Positions 7,945 through 16,125 of a stretch of 59,737 nt of DNA are shown piece by piece. The DNA is taken from contig QKDN01000069.1 of NCBI GenBank assembly GCA_003252535.1, positions 1 through 59,737 of the forward strand, given 5' to 3'. Positions within the stretch are counted from its first letter, which is position 1; each line of letters starts with the position of its first letter. The DNA comes from Campylobacterota bacterium (GTDB lineage Bacteria > Campylobacterota > Campylobacteria > Campylobacterales > Sulfurovaceae). Below the pieces are notes generated by a model. That model was not told the DNA's origin and did no database searches. It saw only the letters and a program-made list of their open reading frames with translations. The position numbers were made by a program, and so were the translations under genes.

Positions 7945-9240
7945 CTAGTGCTCCAGACCCTGGACCGCTTCGATACAGTCTGTGATATCGCCGTAGAAAC
8001 TGTAACGGTTCCTCCCCTGCGACTTGGAGCGGTACATCGCCTGGTCAGCCTTGTTGAGGAGCTGGAACTTGCCGTCGGCATCTTTGGGGTAGCAGGCGAT
8101 TCCGACGCTCACCCCTATCATGATCGCCTTGTCGTCGATCTGGTACCTCGAGCTGACGGACTCGATGATCTTCTCGGCGACCTTCGTGATCCCTGCCGTA
8201 TCGATATTGTCACGGAGCAGTACGATGAACTCATCACCGCCGTAGCGTGCGATGAAGCCTTCTGCGGGGATACACCGCTCGAGCCGTCCGGACACACATT
8301 GCAGCAGACGGTCTCCGAGGTCGTGACCGTGCCGGTCATTGACCTCTTTGAAGAAGTCCAGGTCGAGGAACATCAGCACGAAAGGCTCGTTCTGTTCTAC
8401 CATGAAATCAAGCCTGTCGTCAAGACCTATCCTGTTATAGAGCTTGGTCAGGCCATCCCTGTAGGCGATGTTCAGAAGATGCTCTTTGTCGTTCTTGTGT
8501 ATGGTGATATCATGGGTGAAGATGATGATATCCTCCAGCTGGTTCTTCTCGTTGAATGTCGGGATAAAGATGGCATTGACATGGACCAGTGTGCCGATAT
8601 TCGTTTTGAGGTTGAGATTGGTCGTGTATATCTTGTCCTGCACCATATACTTGAGTATATCGCTTTGGACGAAAGGTTCGTCGACTATTGCCCCGAAGGT
8701 CTTCTTTCTGAGTTCATACTCGCTGTATCCGCTCAGCTGTACGAAGCTCATATTGCCCGAGACGATATCAAAACCGGGAGTGACATGGACCATCGGTATC
8801 GATTTGTAGGTCGCTTTCCTGTATTTGTCCAGGAGATAGTTCTTGTAGGAGAGCTCCCTCAGGAGAAGCTCGTTCTTGTTGCGGTCCTGCAGGATCGCCT
8901 GCTCTTCCTGGACTCTCTGTGTCATATCGTTGATCAATACCACATAGACATTCCCGGGGAGATGGTAGCGGATATAGAGATCGATGTAGAAATCGTTCTT
9001 GTTGACCTTTTTCATCTGGAACGACTTCTCTTCCCCGGTCTGGAGCTTCTCGAAAGTATCCTCGTATCCTATGAACTCATACAGGTACTCCCTGACATCG
9101 CGTTCTGCTTCCAGCTCCTCATCGAAATACCTCGAAACCCTTTTCGAGAAATCCCTCACATGATACCCGCTGTCAAATACGAGATAATCGATCTGGCACT
9201 CGTCCGAAGCCATATCGCACAGTTCTTCAAAGCTCAACAT
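7945..9240 (-). CDS. PAS-GGDEF diguanylate cyclase
   Basis: 431 residues from the ATG that overlaps the GTPase stop (TGATG); a GTG three bases earlier is also possible. The N-terminal half has PAS-like sensing regions (DYLVFDSGYHVRDFSKRVSR, and MVHVTPGFDIVSGNMSFVQLSGYSEYELRKK with a closing FTHDITIHK). The C-terminal GGDEF domain runs from AYRDGLTKLYNR to the end, with an intact YGGDEF signature, so it should make cyclic di-GMP. The position of the inhibitory RxxD site, five residues before GGDEF, reads PAEG, so feedback inhibition through that site is absent. It is last in the GTPase/OmpA cluster. Confidence 0.9.
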   Translation of the reverse strand: MLSFEELCDMASDECQIDYLVFDSGYHVRDFSKRVSRYFDEELEAERDVREYLYEFIGYEDTFEKLQTGEEKSFQMKKVNKNDFYIDLYIRYHLPGNVYVVLINDMTQRVQEEQAILQDRNKNELLLRELSYKNYLLDKYRKATYKSIPMVHVTPGFDIVSGNMSFVQLSGYSEYELRKKTFGAIVDEPFVQSDILKYMVQDKIYTTNLNLKTNIGTLVHVNAIFIPTFNEKNQLEDIIIFTHDITIHKNDKEHLLNIAYRDGLTKLYNRIGLDDRLDFMVEQNEPFVLMFLDLDFFKEVNDRHGHDLGDRLLQCVSGRLERCIPAEGFIARYGGDEFIVLLRDNIDTAGITKVAEKIIESVSSRYQIDDKAIMIGVSVGIACYPKDADGKFQLLNKADQAMYRSKSQGRNRYSFYGDITDCIEAVQGLEH

Positions 9241-9743
9241 CACTCTGTGATCCTTCCTGCCAGTACGGCAAAGAGCTCCTCGACGTTCTGCCCGCTCTTG
9301 GCGGAGGTGTAGAGCGTTGCGGCAATACCCGGATAATCCTTCAGCAGGGGCTCCATATCGAACCTGAAGCCGGGATCTTTGTCGATCTTGTTGACCGCTA
9401 TGACCGTGGGGATGGGACCGTTGACACTGTAGAGGTCTTCAAGATGTATCTTCAGGGTCTCCCCGATATGTTCGGATGTGATATCGGTGACGACGATCGC
9501 CCCCGCTGCCCCTTTGATATAGGTCTTGTTGACCCTCCTGATATTGTCAAGCGCCCCCTCGACGTCCCAGATGAGGAGCATCAGTTTCTTGTCGCCTGCA
9601 TCGATCATCTTTTTGGATATCTTCACCCCTATCGTACTGATGTAGTCGTCGCTGAAACTGTTGTCGACATAACGCCTGATCAGCGAGGTCTTCCCTACCG
9701 AGAAACTCCCTATAAGGATGATCTTTTTCTGGATGATGCTCAT
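9240..9743 (-). CDS. Bacterial Ras/Rab-like small GTPase
   Basis: 167 residues, a single G domain. G1 P-loop GSFSVGKTSL (residues about 12-21), switch I threonine in DDYISTIGVKI, G3 as WDVEG, G4 NKID, G5 TSAK. The fold matches Rab/Arf-like bacterial GTPases such as MglA. In eukaryotic Ras the G3 box is WDTAGQ; here the Gln position is Ala (WDVEGAL), which suggests slow or activator-dependent hydrolysis. No lipidation signal is visible. It overlaps the OmpA-domain gene by 4 bases (ATGA) and the cyclase by 1, so the three are made together. Likely a switch acting on the OmpA-domain protein or the cyclase. Confidence 0.9.
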   Translation of the reverse strand: MSIIQKKIILIGSFSVGKTSLIRRYVDNSFSDDYISTIGVKISKKMIDAGDKKLMLLIWDVEGALDNIRRVNKTYIKGAAGAIVVTDITSEHIGETLKIHLEDLYSVNGPIPTVIAVNKIDKDPGFRFDMEPLLKDYPGIAATLYTSAKSGQNVEELFAVLAGRITE

Positions 9744-11575
9744 TTATTCAGCTCCCACTCGAAAGTTGCACATCTTGACAGCTGCGAATCGTCGGCCGTG
9801 CCGTTGCTGTCGATGAAGTCCGGACGCTTCGCGAAGCTCCTGACGATCACCTTCTGTTCGTCAAAGCCTCTCTCGATCAGCGCCTCCCTGATCTTATCGG
9901 CACGTGCGTACGATATCTTCCTGTTGATATAATCCGGACCGATCTCGTCGTTGTATATGTATATCTTCAGGAAATAATCCCCGTACTGCTTATGCAGTGC
10001 CACCGCACGGTCGAGCACCGCAGTGTACTCCGGAGCGATCTCGACAGAATCGAACTCAAAGTAGATATTCTCGATCTTCGTGACCGTACGGATATCGAAG
10101 TGCAGCACACGATGTCCGAAGTTCTTCTGTGCCGATTCGATGAACTTCTTTTTGATCGTTTCATTGACAAGGGTACCGCTGAAGGAGACTTCGTTCCCCT
10201 TGAAGGTATACGAGATATCCGACCTGTAGAGACCGTTGATCTTGACGATAAAGCTCTTCAGCCTCATGGTCTCGTACCTTCTGTCAAAGCTGCTGTTGAA
10301 GCTGGTATCGAAGTTCTTCTCGAAATTGACATCGAAGTTCCTGACGAAGTCATCCTCGACAGACTGGACCATACTCAGGGCGTTATATCCCTTCCCGAGG
10401 GCTTCGATACGCTCTTTCTCCTCTTTCTTGAGTACCATTCCGCTGAGGATGATCTTGCCGTTCTCCCGGGTTGTGATATCCATATCGTAGACATGGATGC
10501 GGTTCTTCTCTGTGATCAGCTCTTTGAGGGCAAGCTCCTTCTGCTTCACTTTGTACGCCAGGTATTCCGTGTAGCCGTACCATCCCGTGGGCGCCGCCAG
10601 GAGTATTGTCACGAACAGTACGCCGAGTATCGGGAACTTCTTCTCCCTGGCTGCGGTGTGCTCCTTGACGAAGAGGGCAGAGAGGATCACCTTGATATCC
10701 GCGATATCTATACTGCTCGTATCACCGTCATAGTTCATCAGCTCCCGGGAATACTTGTCGACCACCTTCGAGAGGACTTTGGCCAGTTTGTCCTTCATGT
10801 CGATCTTGTTCCGGGTGACCACGGCGAGGTAACTGCTCCCTGCGCTCTCGATCGAGATGGATGAGTTGCCGTACTCGATCTCGCTGAGTTCGCTGAGCTT
10901 GTTGTCGTTGCTGATCCAGTCGTTGACGAAGCTTCGTATCGCACTCAGCATCGAAGCGACCATCTCAGCCTCTTCGAACTTGTAGTTCTCCTCGCGGTAG
11001 AGGTCGACTATCAGCAGCCCCGACTCCTTATGGATCAAAAAGACCGCATCGACAGAACTGAAGTCTGCCTCCTGCATCAGCATCTGCGCTTCGCTGATAC
11101 CGAGCAGTCTGGCCCTGAACTTCCTCTTCCATCTGGCGAAAGAGAGGGAGTTCTCAAGCTTCTGATTGATCTCGAGCATCATATCCTTGATGGCGCTTGA
11201 GACATACTTGCTGATCATATTACCCATGATGGGGTAGAGGGCATCGACGATCAGATCCTTCTGCTTGTGTACCTGTTCCTGGATGGTCGAGAGGATCACC
11301 GGGTAGAGTATCTTCTGCAGCTCCTCGTCCGAGCGGTGCAGCTCGTCGAGCAGCCCCTTGGAGATGATCGGTTGTATCGCCCCGTAGAACTGTCCCCTGT
11401 TCTCCTGTATCGCTTTGGATACGACCTGCGTAATAAGCTGCGAGAGCCTCTCTACGAGGACATCCTTCTCCTGGGCGTGCTCCAGTTCGCGGATATCCCT
11501 GACCATCCTGTTGATGGTAGCGAGCTCCTCGTCGAAGAGCAGTCTTTTGAGTTTGCTATAGTCGTCAAGTATCAT
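9740..11575 (-). CDS. Trans-inner-membrane protein with cytoplasmic roadblock-like region, BON-like repeats and OmpA domain
   Basis: 611 residues. No N-terminal signal peptide. Residues 1 to about 315 are cytoplasmic: a helical region (RLSQLITQVVSKAIQEN, DALYPIMGNMISKYVSS), then VDAVFLIHKESGLLIVDLY and EMVASMLSAIRSFVNDW, which resemble a roadblock/LC7-type GTPase partner domain (inference). One membrane helix (FPILGVLFVTILLAAPTGW) lies near residue 320. The periplasmic part has two BON-like segments (KIILSGMVLKKEEKERIEAL; VSFSGTLVNETIKKK) and a C-terminal OmpA-like peptidoglycan-binding domain (IYFEFDSVEIAPEYTAVLD to the end, with the ISYARADKIREALIERG helix). It could link a cytoplasmic GTPase to the cell wall. 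Confidence 0.8.
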   Translation of the reverse strand: MILDDYSKLKRLLFDEELATINRMVRDIRELEHAQEKDVLVERLSQLITQVVSKAIQENRGQFYGAIQPIISKGLLDELHRSDEELQKILYPVILSTIQEQVHKQKDLIVDALYPIMGNMISKYVSSAIKDMMLEINQKLENSLSFARWKRKFRARLLGISEAQMLMQEADFSSVDAVFLIHKESGLLIVDLYREENYKFEEAEMVASMLSAIRSFVNDWISNDNKLSELSEIEYGNSSISIESAGSSYLAVVTRNKIDMKDKLAKVLSKVVDKYSRELMNYDGDTSSIDIADIKVILSALFVKEHTAAREKKFPILGVLFVTILLAAPTGWYGYTEYLAYKVKQKELALKELITEKNRIHVYDMDITTRENGKIILSGMVLKKEEKERIEALGKGYNALSMVQSVEDDFVRNFDVNFEKNFDTSFNSSFDRRYETMRLKSFIVKINGLYRSDISYTFKGNEVSFSGTLVNETIKKKFIESAQKNFGHRVLHFDIRTVTKIENIYFEFDSVEIAPEYTAVLDRAVALHKQYGDYFLKIYIYNDEIGPDYINRKISYARADKIREALIERGFDEQKVIVRSFAKRPDFIDSNGTADDSQLSRCATFEWELNK

Positions 11576-11581
11576 ACAGGA

Positions 11582-12061
11582 TTATTCCGACCTCTGACCG
11601 CTTACGCTCTCTTCGATACTCTCCCCTTTGAGTTTCAGTGAATATTCAAAGAACATCGATGCCAGGTCTTTCTTGGAAACGTTCTTGCTGGTATAATCGT
11701 CCTTAAGGTTGCGGAGGCTCTTCTCGATCCTCTGTTTCAACAGATCGATGAACTTGTCGGCGTTCTCTTTGTTGGCGACCACCTCGTCCCTGAGGGTATC
11801 GAGCCCGATCTTGTGGAGATTGCCGTTCTCTTTGATCTTCTTGTTGATACTCTCTTCGAGATAGTCGAAGCGCTCCGAAAAGGTCTTGTCGAGCTGATTG
11901 ATGCGGGAGGTCAAAAGCGTTGAGAGCTGGTCGATATCTTTCCTGTGTCTCTCCTCTATCTCTGAAAGCTTGTCTTCGAGAAACTGCATTTGATTGCGGT
12001 ATTCACCGACGAACTCCCCGATGAGCAAATCCCTGATCTGATCCATATTCTTTTCTGTCAT
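11582..12061 (-). CDS. Coiled-coil protein of the GTPase/OmpA cluster
   Basis: 159 residues, strongly charged, almost wholly predicted helix and coiled coil (MQFLEDKLSEIEERHRKDI, then RFDYLEESINKKIKENG and KQRIEKSLRNLKDDY). No signal peptide or membrane helix, so probably cytoplasmic. No family recognised. It is first in the cluster, six bases before the OmpA-domain gene. It may scaffold or regulate the GTPase; that is inferred only from position. A second possible start is the Met at residue 6. Confidence 0.75.
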   Translation of the reverse strand: MTEKNMDQIRDLLIGEFVGEYRNQMQFLEDKLSEIEERHRKDIDQLSTLLTSRINQLDKTFSERFDYLEESINKKIKENGNLHKIGLDTLRDEVVANKENADKFIDLLKQRIEKSLRNLKDDYTSKNVSKKDLASMFFEYSLKLKGESIEESVSGQRSE

Positions 12062-12461
12062 AACACCATCCCGTAGAGTAATATTTTACAATAATTGCAA
12101 AAATAAGATAAAAACAACCCAATAAACCCCAAAAACCTGAAAAATCCGCAGATCAAACAGTCATAATAAGATTTTTTGATAATTGGATTTTAACATAATC
12201 TTCCATAATACAAACAGAAAAGTTCACCGGTGTAATGTTTCTGATTGTTATTTATTTGTTTGTACCATGTATGGATCACTGCCGATACTTGCCGCAGTCC
12301 AAAAGATTTCAGTTCGGTTGCAATGGATGTTGTAGTAGTGAGCAGCAGCTTGGATGGTATCATCCCTCTGTAGATCAAAATGGAGAAGATATCCAATGAC
12401 CGGAAACCAGCGGCTTCAGCCCCGAAAAAGGCGAAGCTGACGCTTTCGATTCCTCTCTGGG
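12062..12461. other. 400-bp intergenic region between htpG and the coiled-coil gene
   Basis: No convincing gene. The half next to the coiled-coil gene is AT-rich and probably holds its minus-strand promoter: a -10-like TAAAAT is readable on the minus strand at about 12080-12090, without a good -35. Just after the htpG stop there is an imperfect hairpin (gcttcagccccg ... ggcgaagc on the plus strand, about 12417-12437) that could end htpG transcription. An open minus frame continuing to 12190 out of the htpG antiparallel frame has no recognisable domain. Confidence 0.5.
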
Positions 12462-14324
12462 TTACAGTGCCTTGGTAGCCAGCGCTGCGATCCTGCCTGC
12501 GAATGCCGCTTTGTCTTTGGGCTCGAGTCCTTCGGAGAGCTTGGCGGCGTCGAGGAGTACCCATGCGGTGTCGGCGAAGAGCGACTCGTCGCTGAGGGTA
12601 TTGAGCTTTTTGATCATCTCGTGGTCGGGGTTGATCTCGAGGATGAGAGGGATCTCCGGCATCTCCTGACCCATCTGGGCGAACATCGCAGCCATCGACG
12701 CCATCGGGTCGGAGCTGTCTTTGAGGACGCATGAGGGGCTGGTGGTGAGACGGGTCGATATCTTCACCTCTTTGACCTCGTCGCCGAGCACCTCTTTGAT
12801 CTTGTCGGTGAGGGATTTGAACTCCTTGGTGATCTCCTCCTTCTCCTCGGCGCTCTTGCTCTCGGGCGCTTCGATGGTGGTGATATCCTTGAAGCTCCAC
12901 TCTTTGTAGCTGCCGATCATCGGCGTGACGATCTCGTCGAGCTCTTTGTCGTCCATGATGAGCACTTCGATGCCCGCTTTCTTGTACGCTTCAAGCAGCG
13001 GCGAGTTGCGGAGCACCTTCTCGCTCTGACCGGCTATGTAGTATATCTCTTTCTTCTCGGTGTCGCCTCTGCTGGTGTAGTCCTCGAGCGACACCATCCC
13101 CGCTTCGCTGGAGCTCTTGTACCTAACGATATCGAGGAGGAGCTCTTTATTGGCGTAGTCGGTGTAGATACCCTCTTTGATCACTTTGTTGTACTCGGTG
13201 GTGAAGATATCCCTCTCTTCGCCCTCGAGCTTCTTGATCGTCTGAAGGATCTTCTTGACAGAGTTCTGCTTGATATTGGCGAGGATTCTGTTCTCCTGGA
13301 GTATCTCACGGCTGACATTGAGCGGGAGGTCTTCGCTGTCGATGATACCGCGGACGAACCTGAGGTATGTCGGCAGGAGCTCTTTGTCGTCGTCGGTGAT
13401 GAACACCCTCTTGACATAGAGTTTGACACCCGGCTGGTAGTCTGCTCTGTACATATCCATCGGCGCTTTTTTGGGGATGTAGAAGAGCGTCGTGAACTCC
13501 TGCGAGCCCTCTACCTTGTTGTGGAGGTGGACGAGCGGCTCGGCATCGCCGTGCGAGAGGCTCTTGTAGAACTCCACATACTCTTCGTCTTTGATATCAG
13601 ACTTCGAGAGTGTCCAGAGGGCTGTGGCGGCGTTGACCTGCTCCACCTTGGTCACCTCTTCCTTCACTGCATCCTCGCCCTCGCCGACGGTCTCTGTCTC
13701 CGTGAACTTGATGAAGATCGGGTAGGCGATGTGGTTGGAGTACTTTCTGATGACTTCCTGGACCCTGTATTTGCGGAGGAACTCTTTTTCATCCTCTTTG
13801 AGCCTGATATAGATGATCGTCCCCTGCTCCTCTTTGGTCACCGGGTTGAGGTCGTATTCGCCGGTACCGTCGGTGCTGAACTTGTACGCCTGCGCTTCGC
13901 CTGCTTTCTTGGTGATGACATCGACATGGTCGGCGACCATGAAGACAGAGTAGAATCCTACCCCGAACTGTCCGATCAGGTTGCTGTCTTTTTTCGCGTC
14001 CCCCGTGAGGCTCTCGATGAACGACTTGGTGCCGGACTTGGCGATGGTACCGAGGTGGTTCATGAGGTCCTCTTCGTTCATACCGATACCGTTGTCGGCG
14101 ATGGTGATAGTGCCGTCCTTCTCGTCAAGGGCGATCGTCACCTTGCCGCTCCACTCCTGCGACTTGAACTTCTCATCGGTAAGCGAGATGTAGTTGAATT
14201 TATCAATCGCATCACTGGCATTGGAGACGAGCTCCCTGATGAAAATCTCCTTGTTCGAGTAGAGTGAGTGCGTCATAAGCTTGAGCAATTGACCTATTTC
14301 TGTCTGAAACTGATGTTTTGCCAT
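12462..14324 (-). CDS. htpG: Chaperone protein HtpG (Hsp90)
   Basis: 620 residues, full length. ATP-dependent cytosolic chaperone. The GHKL ATPase domain is N-terminal: QTEIGQLLKLMTHSLYSNKE, ELVSNASDAIDKF, ADNGIGMNEEDL, GQFGVGFYSVFMVAD. The middle domain has the conserved LYVKRVFI and RFVRGIIDSEDLPLNVSREI, which contains the catalytic-loop arginine region. The C-terminal dimerisation domain ends in ALATKAL without the eukaryotic MEEVD. A good minus-strand promoter lies upstream (14354-14382) and GGAAG precedes the ATG. Single-gene unit. Confidence 0.97.
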   Translation of the reverse strand: MAKHQFQTEIGQLLKLMTHSLYSNKEIFIRELVSNASDAIDKFNYISLTDEKFKSQEWSGKVTIALDEKDGTITIADNGIGMNEEDLMNHLGTIAKSGTKSFIESLTGDAKKDSNLIGQFGVGFYSVFMVADHVDVITKKAGEAQAYKFSTDGTGEYDLNPVTKEEQGTIIYIRLKEDEKEFLRKYRVQEVIRKYSNHIAYPIFIKFTETETVGEGEDAVKEEVTKVEQVNAATALWTLSKSDIKDEEYVEFYKSLSHGDAEPLVHLHNKVEGSQEFTTLFYIPKKAPMDMYRADYQPGVKLYVKRVFITDDDKELLPTYLRFVRGIIDSEDLPLNVSREILQENRILANIKQNSVKKILQTIKKLEGEERDIFTTEYNKVIKEGIYTDYANKELLLDIVRYKSSSEAGMVSLEDYTSRGDTEKKEIYYIAGQSEKVLRNSPLLEAYKKAGIEVLIMDDKELDEIVTPMIGSYKEWSFKDITTIEAPESKSAEEKEEITKEFKSLTDKIKEVLGDEVKEVKISTRLTTSPSCVLKDSSDPMASMAAMFAQMGQEMPEIPLILEINPDHEMIKKLNTLSDESLFADTAWVLLDAAKLSEGLEPKDKAAFAGRIAALATKAL

Positions 14325-14353
14325 CGTACTTCCTTATTGATAATTTTTTTGGG

Positions 14354-14382
14354 ATTATAGTCTATTTTTCTCTTTTTTTCAA
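14354..14382 (-). promoter_or_regulatory. Sigma-70 promoter of htpG
   Basis: On the minus strand TTGAAA (14377-14382) and TATAAT (14354-14359) are separated by exactly 17 bases, about 30 bases before the htpG start codon. This is the best canonical promoter in the window. No CIRCE element is present next to it. Confidence 0.75.
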
Positions 14383-14471
14383 GCCTTTTGATATGATTTT
14401 ATTAATATTATTGAGTGCAATAGACTAAATATATAGCAGAAACAGACTTGTCATGTGTTGTCAAAAGGCTT
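14381..14471. repeat. 11-bp inverted repeat aagccttttga / tcaaaaggctt in the htpG-HAD intergenic region
   Basis: Perfect arms at 14381-14391 and 14461-14471 enclose about 70 AT-rich bases. The left arm overlaps the htpG -35 box by two bases, so a protein bound to both arms could loop out the region and block the promoter. Alternatively it is the remnant of a small element. Confidence 0.55.
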
Positions 14472-14503
14472 TGGAAATAATCTCCCCTTAGTCCCTAATC
14501 GAC

Positions 14504-14509
14504 TATAAT
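14504..14509 (+). promoter_or_regulatory. -10 box (TATAAT) for the HAD phosphatase gene
   Basis: A perfect TATAAT, 23 bases before the start codon. No consensus -35 lies at the usual distance, which is common in Campylobacterota promoters. Confidence 0.5.
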
Positions 14510-14532
14510 ATTCCCCAAAAAAGAGGTTCGCC

Positions 14533-15594
14533 ATGAGACATATCCTGATCACTTTCACCCTGCTCTTCTCCATGCTTGAAGCGCGAGACTATCTCGTCTC
14601 GTGGAGCGACGAAGCGCCCAAGCAGAACATCATTGAATTCGTCACCAAGACCACCGACCCCCGGAGCTCCTACTTCGTCCCCGAGGCCGACCGTATCGCC
14701 CTCTTCGACCTCGATGGGACGCTCTGGAGTGAGAAGCCTCTCTCCGCGGAGCTCTACTTCCTCCTCTCGAAGATAGAACGGTTCGTCTCTTCCGATCCGC
14801 AATACAAGGAAAAGGAGCCTTTCAGGAGCGCTGCCGAGGGCAATGTCACCGCCCTCGAACGCCTCACCACGACAGATATCGCCACACTCTCCTCTGCCAT
14901 CGGTGCGGGGATGGAGAGCGAGCGCTACCGCCGCGAGATACAGGACTGGCTGCGAAACGCCAGGCACCCGCTCGCCAACCGCCCCTTTGAAGAACTGGTC
15001 TACCAGCCCATGACGGAGCTCATCTCCTACCTCGAGGCCAACCGCTTCAAGATATATATCGTCTCATGCAGCGACAGCGACTTCCTCCGTGCGATCATCC
15101 CCGGGATACTGGGGATACCCGGTGAGCGGATCATCGGCTCCCAGGCCTCTCTGCGATACGATAATGAGAAGATCATCAGGGGAGAGCTCTCCAAAAGCGC
15201 CGATTGCGGTATGCAGAAAGCAGCGAGGGTCTACGAATACATTGGCAAGATACCTATAGCGGTCTTCGGCAACTCCGACAGCGACCTGCCGCTGATGAAG
15301 CTCTCCGACCATGCCCACACCAAAAGCCTCCAGCTCGTCGTCCACCACACGGACGACAAACGGGAATTCCTCTACGACAGCAACACCACCGACAAACTCG
15401 ACGAGGGGCTCAACCATGCGCTGGGAAGACACTGGAATATCGTGGATATGCAGAAGGACTGGAGAGTGGTCCACCCCTATGAGCTATATGAGAAAGCGGA
15501 AAGTTCAGAACAGCCTGTCGAGAAACCCGCCGATGAGTCTCCCGACAAACCGCATGAAGAACAGATCAACCAAAACGGTCCGAATCTGTTCTGA
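14533..15594 (+). CDS. Secreted HAD-family phosphatase (phosphoserine/phosphorylcholine phosphatase-like)
   Basis: 353 residues. A short signal peptide (RHILITFTLLFSMLEA) implies export. HAD motifs are complete: nucleophile motif FDLDGTLW (residues about 58-65), motif II in IYIVSCSDSDFLRAI, and the metal motif FGNSDSDLPLM. It should hydrolyse a phosphomonoester in the periplasm; the substrate is unknown. The last 30 residues are a low-complexity Glu/Pro/Lys tail absent from the catalytic fold. GAGG precedes the ATG. It diverges from htpG and stands alone. Confidence 0.8.
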   Translation: MRHILITFTLLFSMLEARDYLVSWSDEAPKQNIIEFVTKTTDPRSSYFVPEADRIALFDLDGTLWSEKPLSAELYFLLSKIERFVSSDPQYKEKEPFRSAAEGNVTALERLTTTDIATLSSAIGAGMESERYRREIQDWLRNARHPLANRPFEELVYQPMTELISYLEANRFKIYIVSCSDSDFLRAIIPGILGIPGERIIGSQASLRYDNEKIIRGELSKSADCGMQKAARVYEYIGKIPIAVFGNSDSDLPLMKLSDHAHTKSLQLVVHHTDDKREFLYDSNTTDKLDEGLNHALGRHWNIVDMQKDWRVVHPYELYEKAESSEQPVEKPADESPDKPHEEQINQNGPNLF

Positions 15595-15639
15595 TCTCCT
15601 GTCTCTCAAGTGTATGGGGAGATAACAGAACTGATTGTA

Positions 15640-16116
15640 TCAGTGAGAAAGAGAATAACTGTGAGGAGATTCCAGAAGATCATTGAACTTGATATCTGAT
15701 ATATCAAGAGGCTTACCTTCATAGACGATACCTTTCTGAAATCCAGCTTCCATAGCGATCTCGATCAAAGCTTTTTTCTCAAGCTTTGTCAGAGGGGTCT
15801 CCCTCTCTTCCATAATCTGTATCACCCCCACTGGAGAAAAAAACGATCCTTTCCCCATAATCTTCTCGATCCCATAACGAAAAAGGATCGCAGCTGTTTC
15901 ATAATCATCTACAATGACTCTCGGATGCGAGAAAGGATTGATCGCATCTGCATAAACGGTAGCCTGTTGTCCGACTATAACCGATTGATCTTTGAATGTG
16001 ACAAGAGGTGTGTCATCAAAAATCCTGCCTGACTTGATATGTGTCACTTTGATACGATTGCGCCATATCTGTATGAAGAATGTAGATACAAGATTATTCA
16101 TCAGCTTTTCAAACAT
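15640..16116 (-). CDS. Half-length MreB/actin-like protein (subdomain I only)
   Basis: 158 residues. The layout matches the N-terminal third of MreB: an opening strand pair (IKVTHIKSGRIFDDTPLVTF), QSVIVGQQATVYADA in the place of the AVGxEAK loop, PRVIVDDYETAAILFRYGIEKI for the GVIADFDVTEAMLKYFI helix, and LEKKALIEIAMEAGFQKGIVYEG for the REAAxxAGAREVYLIEEP region. The N-terminal phosphate-binding DLGT loop and the whole second actin lobe are missing, so ATP binding is unlikely. This is a pattern-level inference. AAAGGG precedes the ATG. It follows the thioredoxin gene by 9 bases, in the guaA transcription unit. Confidence 0.6.
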   Translation of the reverse strand: MFEKLMNNLVSTFFIQIWRNRIKVTHIKSGRIFDDTPLVTFKDQSVIVGQQATVYADAINPFSHPRVIVDDYETAAILFRYGIEKIMGKGSFFSPVGVIQIMEERETPLTKLEKKALIEIAMEAGFQKGIVYEGKPLDISDIKFNDLLESPHSYSLSH

Positions 16117-16125
16117 AATATCCCT

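Noticed and set aside
7915-9312. 465-residue plus-strand frame antisense to the cyclase
   Set aside because: Mirror of a real gene with skewed composition; no ribosome site, and it crosses three minus-strand gene ends.
12190-12900. 236-residue minus-strand frame overlapping the end of htpG and the following gap
   Set aside because: Most of it is an out-of-frame shadow of htpG with Arg/Gln-rich nonsense; the unique tail has no domain, and no ribosome site.
14325-14532. CIRCE heat-shock operator before htpG
   Set aside because: A gagtgc motif is present but the matching TTAGCACTC arm is not.
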